This document shows positions 1-8,283 of a stretch of DNA of 64,000 nucleotides, piece by piece. A model generated the notes under the pieces. The model saw nothing but the letters and a program-made list of their open reading frames with translations, was not told the DNA's origin and did not search any database. Source of the DNA: Streptomyces pristinaespiralis (GTDB lineage Bacteria > Actinomycetota > Actinomycetes > Streptomycetales > Streptomycetaceae); the NCBI RefSeq assembly GCF_001278075.1, contig NZ_CP011340.1, positions 5,022,001-5,086,000 of the forward strand, in the 5' to 3' direction. Each line of letters opens with the position of its first letter. Position 1 is the first letter of the stretch. Made by a program: the position numbers and the translations under genes.

Positions 1-1
1 C

Positions 2-1396
2 AATCCGGTGGCGTGCTCCCTCGTGGGCGTCTTCGCGTTCCTGTGCAACGCGCTGTCCGGCCGGGTCACCTTCGGCCTCGGCATGATGTTCGCGCTCGGC
101 GCGGTCGGCGCCGTCTTCTGCTGGCCGCACCATCTGCGCCACTACCGCTGGGCGAAGGCCGCCGTCGCCGCGCCGCTCGCCGGTCTCGCCACCGCGGCGA
201 GCCCCGTCGCGGGCCTGTTCCTCGGCGTGGTCGCAGCGGCGCTGTTCCTCAACGGCCGCCGTCCCGGGGCGTACGCGATCGGCCTCACGCCGGTGCTGGT
301 CGTGGCGCTGTCCGCGTGGCTGTTCCCGTTCTCCGGCACCCAGCCCATGTCGATCTGGTCGACGTCGCTCCCGTTCGTCTACGGCGTCCTCGTGCTCTTC
401 CTCGTACCGAAGGAGTGGCGCACCGTCCGCACCGGCGCCGCGGTCTACGCCGTCGGCACGCTGCTGACATGGGCGATCGACTCGCAGATCGGGTCCAACG
501 TCTCCAGGCTGCCGATGCTCTTCGCGGGCGTGGTGCTGCTCGCCGCCCTGCCGTACACCGTGCCGGGTTCCCGCAAGTGGTACGCCGTCGTCGTCGCCGT
601 CATAGGGCTCAACACCTGGATCGGCTACAAGGGCGTGGACGACATCGTCCGTACGGCCCCGACGGCGTCCTGGAACCGTGAGCTCGCGCCGCTGATCAAC
701 CGGCTCCAGGAGGTGAACGCCGAGCGCGGCCGGGTCGAGGTCGTGCCGGCGAGCAGCCACCGGGAGGCCTCCGCCCTCGCCCCGTACGTCAACCTGGCCC
801 GCGGCTGGAACCGCCAGGCCGACATGAAGCGCAACCCGCTCTTCTACGACAAGAAGAAGGTCCTCACCTCCGCGGACTACCGTGCCTGGCTGGATCGTTG
901 GGCCGTGCACTACGTGGTGCTGCCCAAGGGGGCGCCGGACTCGAGCGGGGCCGAGCAGGAGGCGGAGCTCGTACGCGCGGGGCAGCCGTATCTGACCCGT
1001 ATCTGGGGCGACGCCAACTGGCAGCTGTTCGCGGTCGAGAACCCGACGCCGATCGCGGAGCCGCCGGCGACCGTGGACCACGCGGGCGCGGGGGAGCTGA
1101 CCATTCATGTGAAGAACGCGGGCCGGGTGCTGATCCGCGTCCCCTACTCGCCGTGGCTGAGCCTGGTGGACGGCGAGGGCAAGGGCGTCGAGGGCCCGCA
1201 GGAGACGCCGGAGTCGCAGGCGCGCGAGGACGGACCCAGGAGTTTCGTCAACACCAACGGCTGTCTGCTGAAGGCGGAGGAGGACACGGAGGGCGACGAG
1301 TGGACCGAGCTCCTCGCCCCGCGGCCGGGCACCTACCGGCTCGCGGCCCCCTACCAGTTCCCCCGCGGAACGCCGTGCCCCGACGAGCTCCGCTAG
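2..1396 (+). CDS. Polytopic membrane protein, C-terminal part (5' end outside window)
   Basis: The reading frame is already open at the first base, so this is the 3' part of a gene and the GTG at 8 need not be its start. About the first 205 visible residues form a run of hydrophobic segments, with a charged KEWRTVRTG turn near residue 135. From about residue 215 the protein is hydrophilic and predicted to be a soluble, probably extracytoplasmic domain ending in CPDELR. The layout of many membrane helices followed by a C-terminal globular domain resembles GT-C/YfhO-like membrane glycosyltransferases or polymer-biosynthesis membrane proteins, but I see no catalytic motif in the visible part. 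The family is therefore left open. The gene ends about 110 bases before the next one and is probably the last of its transcript. Confidence 0.75.
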   Translation, partial: NPVACSLVGVFAFLCNALSGRVTFGLGMMFALGAVGAVFCWPHHLRHYRWAKAAVAAPLAGLATAASPVAGLFLGVVAAALFLNGRRPGAYAIGLTPVLVVALSAWLFPFSGTQPMSIWSTSLPFVYGVLVLFLVPKEWRTVRTGAAVYAVGTLLTWAIDSQIGSNVSRLPMLFAGVVLLAALPYTVPGSRKWYAVVVAVIGLNTWIGYKGVDDIVRTAPTASWNRELAPLINRLQEVNAERGRVEVVPASSHREASALAPYVNLARGWNRQADMKRNPLFYDKKKVLTSADYRAWLDRWAVHYVVLPKGAPDSSGAEQEAELVRAGQPYLTRIWGDANWQLFAVENPTPIAEPPATVDHAGAGELTIHVKNAGRVLIRVPYSPWLSLVDGEGKGVEGPQETPESQAREDGPRSFVNTNGCLLKAEEDTEGDEWTELLAPRPGTYRLAAPYQFPRGTPCPDELR

Positions 1397-1505
1397 ATCC
1401 TTTCGCCCTTACCCGCGTTAACACCTACCTGACGTTCCGCTGCTCGTGCATAGTGGACGCGCTCGGCATACCGATCGGTCGGTCCACTGATGCAGGTGCG
1501 AATAC

Positions 1506-2459
1506 ATGGCGTGCGAACAATGCGGCGGCGACGGCACACGGGCCCTGCCCGGTACGAACTGCCGGACGTGCGGGGCGGGTGGTGACACGGCCGGGCGCGA
1601 ACCGGCCGGCCACCCCGGCCACGGACGGCCGGCGGGACGGGCCCTGCCCGGACGCCTCCTCCTGCTCTCCCGCAGGAACAAACTCCTGCTGACAGGGGCG
1701 GTTGTGGTGGCGGTGGCCGCCCTGACCGTCTCGGCCGCGGACCTTTACGGGGACACCTCGCAGGCCTCGGAAGCCTCCCGCGGCGGCCCGGCCGGCGGTG
1801 CGGGCGACGACATCGGCGATCTGGGCGGCGCACCGCAGCGCATCGCCCCCGCGGACCCGCCGAGTGACGCGGCGTCCCCACCGCCCCGGCAGGCGACCCC
1901 GAAGCCGCCCGCGAAGGTCCGACCGCCCCAGGAGGCACGGGGACCCGCGTACTCCGCCTGGGCCGGGCCCGGTTGCACCGGAGGCGGCCTCTACAGCGAG
2001 GAGAACCGCTTCAGCGACGGCGACGACGGCTGGTACACCGTCAGCTCCGGCGGCCACCGCGGCGACGGCTGCGACGGCCGCTTCACGGCGGTCCCCATGT
2101 CCGGCAGGAGCACCAAGGACAGCGGCGGCAGAGCGACATGGTCCTGGTACGTCGGCAGCGGCTACGACACCTGCTCGGTCGCCGTCGTCGTACCCGCCGG
2201 CCCGCGCGATCAGGACGTGGCGGGCCGCCCCACCACGTACAACGTGCTGTCGGACCCCGACGACCCGGGCAGCGTCGTCAAGGTCTTCGAGATCGACCAG
2301 ACCGAACTGCGGGGCAGCGGACTGGTCGTCGAGAAGGTGCCGGTCCACGACCAGCGGCTGACCGTCCAACTCGTCGACAGGGGCGTGGACCGGGGGGAGG
2401 GCGAGCGCACCGGAGCGCACCACGCGGCGGCGCAGATGCGGGCGGAATGCCGCGCGTGA
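1506..2459 (+). CDS. Zinc-ribbon membrane-anchored protein with extracytoplasmic domain
   Basis: A 317-residue protein with three parts. The N-terminal knuckle has Cys3, Cys6, Cys19 and Cys22 (CxxC-x12-CxxC) and should bind a metal in the cytoplasm. A single membrane helix lies at about residues 56-78 (LLLTGAVVVAVAALTVSAAD). A Pro/Ala-rich spacer (about 85-150) leads to a C-terminal domain of about 165 residues beginning at SAWAGPGC. The C-terminal domain has scattered cysteines that could form disulfides outside the cell, and I do not recognise its family. The next gene downstream has the same zinc-ribbon/helix/extracellular order on a smaller scale, so the two look like a related pair. The ATG at 1506 was chosen because the CxxC motif begins two residues later; no strong Shine-Dalgarno sequence precedes it. 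Confidence 0.75.
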   Translation: MACEQCGGDGTRALPGTNCRTCGAGGDTAGREPAGHPGHGRPAGRALPGRLLLLSRRNKLLLTGAVVVAVAALTVSAADLYGDTSQASEASRGGPAGGAGDDIGDLGGAPQRIAPADPPSDAASPPPRQATPKPPAKVRPPQEARGPAYSAWAGPGCTGGGLYSEENRFSDGDDGWYTVSSGGHRGDGCDGRFTAVPMSGRSTKDSGGRATWSWYVGSGYDTCSVAVVVPAGPRDQDVAGRPTTYNVLSDPDDPGSVVKVFEIDQTELRGSGLVVEKVPVHDQRLTVQLVDRGVDRGEGERTGAHHAAAQMRAECRA

Positions 2460-2526
2460 GCCCTCTCGCCGAACGAAACCACCCCTTGCCCACGGGCGGG
2501 CACGGCAGTGCTGCATAGTGTCCGTC

Positions 2527-3084
2527 ATGCTTTGTGAGGGATGCAGACCCGACGGCCGCGCGTGCGAGGCGTGCGCGGTGCCCGGCGCTCGGACACCGGG
2601 CCGTCACCGGGCCCCGTCACGCCCGAAGGTGCTGCTCGGCCTCTGCGCCGTACTCGGGGCGGGGGCGCTGCTCGGCGGCGCGGCGCTGATGCTCGGCGAC
2701 GGCGGCGGCGAGACCGTGGGGGAGCCCGCGCCCGTGGCCGACATCGAGGTCGGCGGACGTCCCAACCTGATCACCCCGACGGACCGGCCGTCGCCCACCC
2801 CGAGCGACCCCGGCCCCTCGTCCGCCGAGGGCGGGCCGCCCGTCTCGTCCCCGGCCTCGTCCCCGGGCACGTCCTCGGCCCCGGCGTCCTCCTCGGCCTC
2901 GACCCCGGCCACGGCCACGGCTTCGGCGCTGGCCTCCTCGTCGCCGTCCTCCGGCAGCACCACGGCGGCCGCCACGCCGACATCCGCCCCCAGCCCGTCC
3001 GAGACCTGGCGGGACCGCGACGACTGCCGAGACGACCGCGACCACCCGGGCGGGGGCCGCTGGGACCGCGACGAGTGCTGGTGA
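2527..3084 (+). CDS. Small zinc-ribbon protein with one membrane helix and Ser/Pro-rich tail
   Basis: About 185 residues. Cys3, Cys6, Cys13 and Cys16 form a compact CxxC-x6-CxxC knuckle. A hydrophobic segment (VLLGLCAVLGAGALLGGAAL, about residues 35-55) is followed by a low-complexity Ser/Pro/Ala/Thr-rich stretch of about 80 residues and an acidic/basic end rich in D, R and W with two cysteines (DDCRDDRD...RDECW). Such a tail suggests a disordered, possibly glycosylated surface segment. ATG 2527 is used; a GTG nine bases upstream (2518) is possible. No Shine-Dalgarno sequence is visible, and the -10-like CATAGT at 2514-2519 would put transcription start almost on the ATG, so a leaderless message is plausible (inference). 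The architecture repeats that of the preceding gene 67 bases upstream. Confidence 0.7.
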   Translation: MLCEGCRPDGRACEACAVPGARTPGRHRAPSRPKVLLGLCAVLGAGALLGGAALMLGDGGGETVGEPAPVADIEVGGRPNLITPTDRPSPTPSDPGPSSAEGGPPVSSPASSPGTSSAPASSSASTPATATASALASSSPSSGSTTAAATPTSAPSPSETWRDRDDCRDDRDHPGGGRWDRDECW

Positions 3085-3132
3085 CCCGACCCGGCCCTCC
3101 GTCCGTCCCGGGCTCCCTCCGCCGGCCCCGGC

Positions 3133-3318
3133 CTACGACTCGTCGGGCCAGACCACGGCCTGCGCCACGACGACCCGGTCCCCGTCGAACGTGACGGCCG
3201 GCCCTTCGTGCAGCCGGTAACCAAGGGCGAGGGCCTCACTGACACGACGGCAGAACGCCGCGTCGTCGGGCCCGGTCAGAACGCGGTAGACGGGCAGGCC
3301 GTCGGGAGGTGTGCTCAT
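3133..3318 (-). CDS. DUF1737 domain protein
   Basis: A 61-residue protein that is almost entirely one DUF1737 domain: YRVLTGPDD at about 11-19, AFCRRVSEAL, a central LGYRLHEGPAVTF and the end VVVAQAVVWPDES. These short proteins are common in actinobacteria and other bacteria; the domain is found alone or fused to enzymes and has no established activity. ATG 3318 gives the usual length. The gene lies tail to tail with the zinc-ribbon gene upstream and in the same direction as the acetyltransferase to its right, 66 bases away, so it may be the last gene of that transcript. Confidence 0.8.
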   Translation of the reverse strand: MSTPPDGLPVYRVLTGPDDAAFCRRVSEALALGYRLHEGPAVTFDGDRVVVAQAVVWPDES

Positions 3319-3384
3319 GGCGCCAAGGATCTCAAAGCCCGTGCCCGCCCCGCGCCTTGGCCGTTCTGATCGGGTCGGTCCACG

Positions 3385-4242
3385 TCACTGGAGAATGGAG
3401 GGCAGGTAGGCGCCCTCGGGCTCGTTGTAGAGGCCGACGCTCATCAGGCTCATCAGCTGCACCACGCCGAGGCCGCTCGCCAGACACCACCGCAGCAGCA
3501 GGCTGTTGCTCGCGGGCACGAGGATGCCGGGTCCGCCGAAGGCGGGCGCGGAGGCGATCAGCGCCTGCAGGTCCGGGGTGGTCTCGGCGACGGCATGGGC
3601 GAAGAACGCCAGGTCCGTGGCGTACCCGGTCACGCGTCCTTCGCGCTCGACGACACGGGCCGTGCCCTGCTTGAGCGCATCGGCGACCTCGCCGCCACGG
3701 TCGACGCCGTGCACCTGCCGGCACAGCTCGTTGCACGCGTGGAGGTCCGCGTCCGTGGCCTCCCGGACGGGGTGTCCCGGTATCTCCCGCAGGATCGCCT
3801 CCCCTTGCACGCAGGCCACCGTCTCCCGGAACACGAAACCCATGCTCGCGTACAGCGAGAACGACCTGTTGTGGTACCCGCTCTGCAGCAACCGGATCCC
3901 CGGCGCCCCGCGCTCCGCGGCCCGGTCCATCACATCCTGCATCAGCCGTCTGCCGACACCCTGGTTCTGAACACCTGGATCGATGGTGATGGGGCCGACC
4001 CCCACGGTCGGCGAGCGCTCGTCCAGGAAGTTGCTTCCCACGATCCGCCCGTCGAGCTCGGCGACGACACTGTAGAAACCCGGGTGGGTCAGCGCCGTCT
4101 CGATCAGCGCGACACCCACATCGGGACTGGGGAAGTCCGGCGGAAAGCCGTGCTCATGAGCGATTCCGGCGAAGGCCTCGTAACAGATCCTGCCGCATTC
4201 CGCGGCGTCGTTCGCCGTACCTGGGCGCAGGACGAGGTCCAC
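3385..4242 (-). CDS. GNAT family N-acetyltransferase
   Basis: About 285 residues. The N-terminal half is a typical GNAT fold: LRPGTANDAAECGRICYEAF (strand 1/helix 1), VVAELDGRIVGSNFLDE, then the acetyl-CoA pyrophosphate-binding loop in PGVQNQGVGRRLMQDV (Q/RxxGxG/A type) and NRSFSLYASMGF as motif B. The C-terminal half (from about residue 150) looks like a second, degenerate GNAT-like module lacking the glycine loop. The substrate cannot be told. The sequence reads AAGGAG-ATGAGGACC-GTG; the Shine-Dalgarno abuts the ATG (4251) but is 9 bases from the in-frame GTG at 4242, so GTG is preferred. Starting at 4251 would add three residues. Confidence 0.8.
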   Translation of the reverse strand: MDLVLRPGTANDAAECGRICYEAFAGIAHEHGFPPDFPSPDVGVALIETALTHPGFYSVVAELDGRIVGSNFLDERSPTVGVGPITIDPGVQNQGVGRRLMQDVMDRAAERGAPGIRLLQSGYHNRSFSLYASMGFVFRETVACVQGEAILREIPGHPVREATDADLHACNELCRQVHGVDRGGEVADALKQGTARVVEREGRVTGYATDLAFFAHAVAETTPDLQALIASAPAFGGPGILVPASNSLLLRWCLASGLGVVQLMSLMSVGLYNEPEGAYLPSILQ

Positions 4243-4478
4243 GGTCCTCATCTCCTTCGGTGCACCGCGCGGGAAGGACTGCCTCCTCCCCTCCATGCTC
4301 CGCCCGCTCCGTCCGGTGTGCAAAAAGCGAACGAGCACGCCGGTCCCGGCGGCGACGGGGCGCCGCGGCGGCCGCTCCCGTACGGGGCTGTCGGCGGCAC
4401 GTACTAGCGTGCCCGCACGTCCCGCTGAAAAGTGCCCGCACGTCCGTCGACGTTCGCACGCCGCCTCGAGGAGCCACG

Positions 4479-5285
4479 ATGCCCGCAGACACACCCGAGC
4501 CGCCCGCGAAGGATCTGCGCACCCTGATACCGGAGTACGCGGGCCTTGCCCGGGAAACCACCCTCCTCAACCCGGAGCCCGGCGACCCGGGCGTGCGGGA
4601 GAGCTCGCTGGGAGGCCGTCTGCTGTGGCCGGCGGACGAGCCCTGGCCGTACTGCGCGCAGGAAGACCACTGGACGTACGGGCCCGACCTGCGCAACCAC
4701 ACCGAGATCGTCCCCGGCGCGGTGCCGATGGTGCCGATCCTCCAGCTGTTCGCCCGGGACGTGCCCGGGCTGGAGTTCCCGGAGGGGAAGGACCTGCTCC
4801 AGCTGGTGTGGTGCGCGCTGATCCACGAGCAGGATCCCGGGCCGGTGATGCCGAAGCTGTACTGGCGCAACGAGGCGGAGGTGGTGGCCGGCGGCCTGCC
4901 GGCCGAGGTCCCCGTGGCGGGCGAGGGGGAGTACGACGAGGACAACATGCCGCAACCGTCCACGTTGTCCCCGGTCACGGCGGAGGACTGGCCGAGCCGG
5001 CAGGACCTGCCCGAGGACATGCGGGAGACCTGGGAACCGCGCTTCCGCCTGCCGACGGGCCACACCATGTGGCCGCCCGACTCCAACGTCATCGCGACGA
5101 AGGTCGGCGGCTGGCCCGCCTGGACGCAGCCCGCCGACTGGCCGGACTGCGAGGGCGGGCACCGCATGGAGCACCTGCTCACCGTCACCGGTGACATCCA
5201 GCTGGGCGACTGCGGCGGCGTCTACTTCTTCCACTGCCGCGAGTGCCCGGGCCTTCCGTGGGACTGGCGCTTCGACTGCCACTGA
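4479..5285 (+). CDS. DUF1963-like (YwqG-type) protein
   Basis: A 268-residue protein with the flavour of the DUF1963/YwqG family: GGRLLWPADEPWPYC near residue 47 (the family GGxPxxP-like start), a middle LQLFARDVPGLEFPEGKDLLQLVWC, and an end with LTVTGDIQLGDCGGVYFFHC matching the family 'GDxGxxYxF' element. Several cysteines near the end (C-x6-C-x2-C) could bind metal. The role of the family is unknown. ATG 4479 follows GAGGAG with a 5-6 base gap and agrees with family length; longer forms reading back to 4260 would run into the neighbouring divergent gene. The gene stands alone, divergent from the acetyltransferase. Confidence 0.7.
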   Translation: MPADTPEPPAKDLRTLIPEYAGLARETTLLNPEPGDPGVRESSLGGRLLWPADEPWPYCAQEDHWTYGPDLRNHTEIVPGAVPMVPILQLFARDVPGLEFPEGKDLLQLVWCALIHEQDPGPVMPKLYWRNEAEVVAGGLPAEVPVAGEGEYDEDNMPQPSTLSPVTAEDWPSRQDLPEDMRETWEPRFRLPTGHTMWPPDSNVIATKVGGWPAWTQPADWPDCEGGHRMEHLLTVTGDIQLGDCGGVYFFHCRECPGLPWDWRFDCH

Positions 5286-5347
5286 CGGCACTGACGGCAC
5301 TGACGGGTGAGGCCGCGCGGCCATGGAGCAGATGCGCGGTAAGAGGC

Positions 5348-5611
5348 TCACTTCGGCCGTCCGGAGTGCCGGTGCGACCGTCGACGCACGGTGACGACGC
5401 AGGCGAGGACGCCGAGGCCCCAGGCGATCAGGAGGGCACCCCACAGGGGCATGGTCACCATCGGGATGAGGAGGCGGATCTCGACACTCGCACGGTTCTC
5501 GAAGATGAAGACCAGAGCGATCGCGGTGACCACGGCGAACGGTACGAGGCGGCGGACGCCAGGGCGGGAAAGGAACGACTTGTGCGCCTTGTCTGTACCG
5601 GTGTAAGTCAT
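5348..5611 (-). CDS. LapA-like (DUF1049) small membrane protein
   Basis: An 87-residue protein with two membrane helices (about 22-38 and 50-72) separated by the short FENRASVEIRLLIPMVTMPLW segment that is characteristic of LapA/DUF1049 proteins (F-x-x-x-N-x-x-x-V-x-I). The tail is basic (VRRRSHRHSGRPK). In Escherichia coli LapA works with LapB in envelope assembly; in actinobacteria, which have no LPS, the role is unknown. It is the last of three same-strand small membrane protein genes (6586 to 5348) that probably form one transcript, 37 bases after the DUF7144 gene. Confidence 0.8.
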   Translation of the reverse strand: MTYTGTDKAHKSFLSRPGVRRLVPFAVVTAIALVFIFENRASVEIRLLIPMVTMPLWGALLIAWGLGVLACVVTVRRRSHRHSGRPK

Positions 5612-5648
5612 GAGGTGTCTCTCCGTCCCGTTGCCCCCGTATCCAGCG

Positions 5649-6095
5649 TCAGTGCGTCCGGCGTTCCCCGGACAGGTCGTACAGGTCGCCGTCGGGCTCC
5701 ACCACGCACAGGGCCCAGATGATGAAGCCGGAGATGGCGATCATGACGACGGACCACAGCGGGTAGTACGGCAGGGAAAGGAAGTTGGCGATGATCACGA
5801 GTCCGGCGATGGCAACGCCGGTGATGCGCGCCCATGTCGAGATCCTGAGCAGCCCGGCGCTGACGATCATGGCGAGCACGCCCAGGACGAGGTGGATCCA
5901 ACCCCAGCTGGTGAGATCGAACTCGAAGACGTAGTCGGGCGTGGTGACGAAGACGTCGTCCTCGGCGATGGCCATGATGCCCCGGAAGACATCGAGCAGA
6001 CCGACGAGGAAGAGCATCACGGCTGCGAAGGTGGTGAGACCGGTCGCCCAGCCCTGCCTCGCGTCGCGCGCCGGGCGTGTGTGTGTCGCGGTCAT
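5649..6095 (-). CDS. DUF7144 family membrane protein
   Basis: A 148-residue protein with four predicted membrane helices: WATGLTTFAAVMLFLVGLLDVF, WGWIHLVLGVLAMIVSAGLL, ITGVAIAGLVIIANFLSLPYYP and LWSVVMIAISGFIIWALCVV. The helix-2 end and the SLPYYPLWSVVMIAI segment are the hallmark of the actinobacterial DUF7144 family, whose function is unknown. Its ATG overlaps the stop of the upstream SHOCT gene by four bases (ATGA), which implies translational coupling. The three genes together look like a small envelope operon. Confidence 0.85.
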   Translation of the reverse strand: MTATHTRPARDARQGWATGLTTFAAVMLFLVGLLDVFRGIMAIAEDDVFVTTPDYVFEFDLTSWGWIHLVLGVLAMIVSAGLLRISTWARITGVAIAGLVIIANFLSLPYYPLWSVVMIAISGFIIWALCVVEPDGDLYDLSGERRTH

Positions 6096-6586
6096 CTTGA
6101 CCTCGTTTCATGTGTGCTTTCAGTGCGCGGAGGTACCGGCACCGGTGGGCCCCGCCTTGTCCGACGGGCTGTGACCGGCAGGACCAGCTCCTTCGCCCTG
6201 CGGAACTCCTCGTCCGTGATGGCGCCCCGGTCCTTGATCTCGGAGAGCCGGGCGAGCTCGTCGACGCTGCTGGACCGGCCGCCGGCCGCGGTCCTCCTGA
6301 TGTAGGAGTTGAACTCCTCCTGCTGTGCTTGGGCCTGCGCGATCTCACGGCGACCCATGTTCCTGCCGCGGGCGATCACGTAGACGAACACGCCCAGGAA
6401 GGGCAGGAGGATGCAGAACACCAGCCAGCCGGTCTTCGCCCAGCCGCTCATTCCCTCGTCACGGAAGATGTCGGTGATGATGCGGAAGAGCAGGACGAAC
6501 CACATGATCCACAGGAAGAACAGCAGCAGCGTCCAGAAGGCACCCAGCAGCGGATAGTCGTACGCCAGATAGATCTGTGCGCTCAT
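6092..6586 (-). CDS. PLD-N / SHOCT domain membrane protein
   Basis: 164 residues. The N-terminal half holds two hydrophobic helices (about 12-35 and 48-70) with the phospholipase-D N-terminal-like pattern WAKTGWLVFCILLPFLGVFVYVIARG. After a coiled Gln/Ala-rich linker (REIAQAQAQQEEF) comes a SHOCT domain at about 110-138 (VDELARLSEIKDRGAITDEEFRRAK), a short oligomerisation motif usually found at protein ends. The last 25 residues are basic and Pro-rich. It is the first gene of the three-gene small membrane operon; GGAGG-like bases sit just upstream of the ATG at 6586. Function is unknown; envelope stress or membrane-protein assembly is a guess from the helical content. Confidence 0.85.
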   Translation of the reverse strand: MSAQIYLAYDYPLLGAFWTLLLFFLWIMWFVLLFRIITDIFRDEGMSGWAKTGWLVFCILLPFLGVFVYVIARGRNMGRREIAQAQAQQEEFNSYIRRTAAGGRSSSVDELARLSEIKDRGAITDEEFRRAKELVLPVTARRTRRGPPVPVPPRTESTHETRSR

Positions 6587-6926
6587 GTCGGTCCTCCGTC
6601 CCGGGCGGAGCCCGGCAGATGTTCCGTACCGACTTCAGAGTGCTCATGGGGCGCACCGCACGACATCACCCGGCGCGGGTGAGAGTGGTGGCCGCGGCCG
6701 GCGTCCCTGCCCGGAGTGCCGCACGCGCTCACCGGGCCGCTTCGTGTTCTCGAGCGATCGGGCACGGCAGGGGCACGGTCACCTTCTGATCCGTAGCTCC
6801 AGCGGGATCGGTCAGCGGGGGTCATACCGGCTGCTGGGCGGGCCCGGAGGGACGCTACCGTGCGGGGGCGGTTACTAGGGTTGCGGTACCTGGCTGCTTG
6901 TATCGCGTGATCCAAACGGGGTGACC
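6587..6926. other. Gene-free divergent region
   Basis: About 340 bases between the divergent membrane-protein operon and the next rightward gene. No reading frame here has a credible protein, no tRNA fold is seen and there is no strong terminator-like hairpin. It should contain the promoters for both flanking genes, but I cannot assign -10/-35 boxes with confidence. Confidence 0.5.
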
Positions 6927-7286
6927 ATGGAACGGCATGTGCTGGAATCGCTGTTGATCGGTGATGACGAGGCGTCCGTGATAGCTCTGGCCGCCCTCCG
7001 CAGAGGCGCCCCCTACTCGGTGGAGGAGCGGGTACAACCCACTGGTGCCCATGCCGGAGTCTTCAGTCGCCGACTTCAGCGCATGCGGATGCGCGGATTC
7101 GAACCTCCTGGCCTGGAGCGAGCAGTGCGGCTCATCAGGGAATATGGCCGGCCTGTGCGCACAGCGCTGATCGATCCTGACAATCGGACACGGTTCACCC
7201 TGCTCTTCCTCACCGAGGACGGCAGCGCACTCGTGGCCTGCGCCAGCTGGCCACTGCCGCTGGTTGCAAGGAAGCCACCGCTTTAG
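6927..7286 (+). CDS. Hypothetical protein
   Basis: 119 residues with no family I recognise. The first half is helical and charged (ERHVLESLLIGDDEASVIALAALRRG), followed by FSRRLQRMRMRGFEPPGLERAVRLIREYG, and the end has alternating strands (RTALIDPDNRTRFTLLFLTEDGSALVACASW). Codon-position GC bias and residue make-up favour this strand over the opposing frame across the same bases (6855-7319), which encodes a Cys/His-scattered, implausible protein. GGGG at 6918-6921 lies five bases before ATG 6927; GTG 6921 is the alternative. GC is somewhat lower than in neighbouring genes, and the gene sits just left of the suspected decayed mobile element. Confidence 0.5.
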   Translation: MERHVLESLLIGDDEASVIALAALRRGAPYSVEERVQPTGAHAGVFSRRLQRMRMRGFEPPGLERAVRLIREYGRPVRTALIDPDNRTRFTLLFLTEDGSALVACASWPLPLVARKPPL

Positions 7287-7373
7287 GAGTTCGAGCCATC
7301 CGAGGGCATTGGGGTCCATCCGCCTGCCGTGAGGCCATGGGCGATCGTCGACAGCTACGGCTGTGCGTAGTCG

Positions 7374-7395
7374 TTGATGTCAGCGTTGGATGTCA
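7374..7395 (+). repeat. Paired GATGTCA direct repeat, left copy
   Basis: TTGATGTCA at 7374-7382 and GGATGTCA at 7388-7395 are direct repeats with a 13-base period. The same repeat word with the same 13-base period occurs right after the integrase pseudogene at 10129-10151. In actinobacterial integrative elements, short direct repeats near the integrase often serve as arm-type sites; that reading is inference. Confidence 0.4.
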
Positions 7396-7410
7396 GTGTG
7401 TCTGGCCCAC

Positions 7411-7545
7411 ATGCCCGTGCCGCGCCACGGCACCGCCGAGGTGACGATCGGGGACACCGTCTACATTCTCGGCGGCGGCACGGCCGCCGCCGGGGGGTCC
7501 CCCGTCACCGTGCATCACGCCTACAGGCCGCCTCGGCCCTGGTCG
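7411..7545 (+). pseudogene. Fragment of a kelch-repeat protein
   Basis: About 45 codons (MPVPRHGTAEVTIGDTVYIL, then GGGTAAAGGSPV...AYRPP) match the end of a kelch/galactose-oxidase-type beta-propeller blade: PRHG, a buried hydrophobic strand, the diglycine LGGG, then a short exposed loop. Nothing upstream in any frame continues the propeller, and the frame runs on without a natural stop into unrelated sequence. This is therefore a remnant and not a gene. It sits at the left side of the suspected decayed element and may mark where an older gene was cut. Confidence 0.4.
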
Positions 7546-7611
7546 GCAACTCCCGCAGCGTTCCGGGGGTGGGGGCGTGTGCCGTCCGCACCCGCGGTGG
7601 CGCCGGAGTCC

Positions 7612-8259
7612 TCAGGAGTGCTGCGGGTCGGCGGTGCTGCGGCCGTAGCGGGCGAGCATCGTCGTGACCGCCTCGTCGACGGCGTGGCCGACGTCGGCAG
7701 GTGCAGGGCTCCAGTCGGCGAGCAGCATCCGTGGCCACAGGACGTAGTTGGCGATCATTCCGAGGAACTGGTTGGTGGCGCTCTCCGCGTCGGGTACCAC
7801 CGCGGTGCCCGCGGCGTGCTGGGCCTCCAGGTAGTGCTGGACGGAGATGAAGTAGGGCAGCTTGCCCAGCTCGAACTGAGCCCGTCCCAGTTCCGGGAAG
7901 CGCGGCAGTTCGGCGATGACGATGCGGAAGAGGGCCGCCATCGCGGGCCGGCCGATCAGGTCGGCGTACTGGCGGCCGATCGCGCTCAGGCCGGCGCGCA
8001 GGTCACCGGGCTGCGTCGCAGGCGCCGCCGGGTCCGGACCACCCTTCCAGTACTCGGTGACGATCGCTTCGAAGAGCGCCGCCTTGGTGGGGAACTGCTT
8101 GAACAGCGTGGACTTCGAGACGACTGCTTCCTGCGCGATCTTCGCCAGCGAGGTCCCGTCATAGCCCCGTTCCAGGAACAGCCTCGTGGCCGCTGTGGTG
8201 ATCGCCTCGCGCTTGCGCTGAGCGAGTCGTTGATGGTGCGCGGAGAGTCCTGCGGTCAT
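7612..8259 (-). CDS. TetR family transcriptional regulator
   Basis: About 215 residues. The N-terminal helix-turn-helix is clear: KREAITTAATRLFLERGYDG then TSLAKIAQEAVVSKSTLFKQ (recognition helix near residue 45), ending FPTKAALFEAIV. The C-terminal ligand domain (about 70-215) is hydrophobic and belongs to the TetR_C group with a LIGRPAMAALFRIVIAEL segment. It is divergent from an SDR gene, and the 148-base intergenic region holds two copies of GCGAGTC-N4-GACTCGC, one close to its own start and one in the middle. That makes it the likely repressor of both genes. ATG 8259 gives the usual length; an upstream ATG at 8277 would add six residues but would put the first operator against the start. 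Confidence 0.88.
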   Translation of the reverse strand: MTAGLSAHHQRLAQRKREAITTAATRLFLERGYDGTSLAKIAQEAVVSKSTLFKQFPTKAALFEAIVTEYWKGGPDPAAPATQPGDLRAGLSAIGRQYADLIGRPAMAALFRIVIAELPRFPELGRAQFELGKLPYFISVQHYLEAQHAAGTAVVPDAESATNQFLGMIANYVLWPRMLLADWSPAPADVGHAVDEAVTTMLARYGRSTADPQHS

Positions 8260-8283
8260 GGGCCCAGTATGAGCCATCCCGAG

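Noticed and set aside
1470..1479. ACCGATCGGT palindrome upstream of the zinc-ribbon gene as an operator.
   Set aside because: Ten bases with no second copy and no adjacent regulator; expected often by chance.
7095..7106. GGATTCGAACCT, identical to 12 bases of the tRNA-Arg T arm (10201-10212), as a possible attachment-site copy.
   Set aside because: It lies inside the hypothetical gene at 6927-7286, continues with no further identity to the tRNA and lacks the tRNA 3' end; the T-arm word is common by chance in GC-rich genomes.
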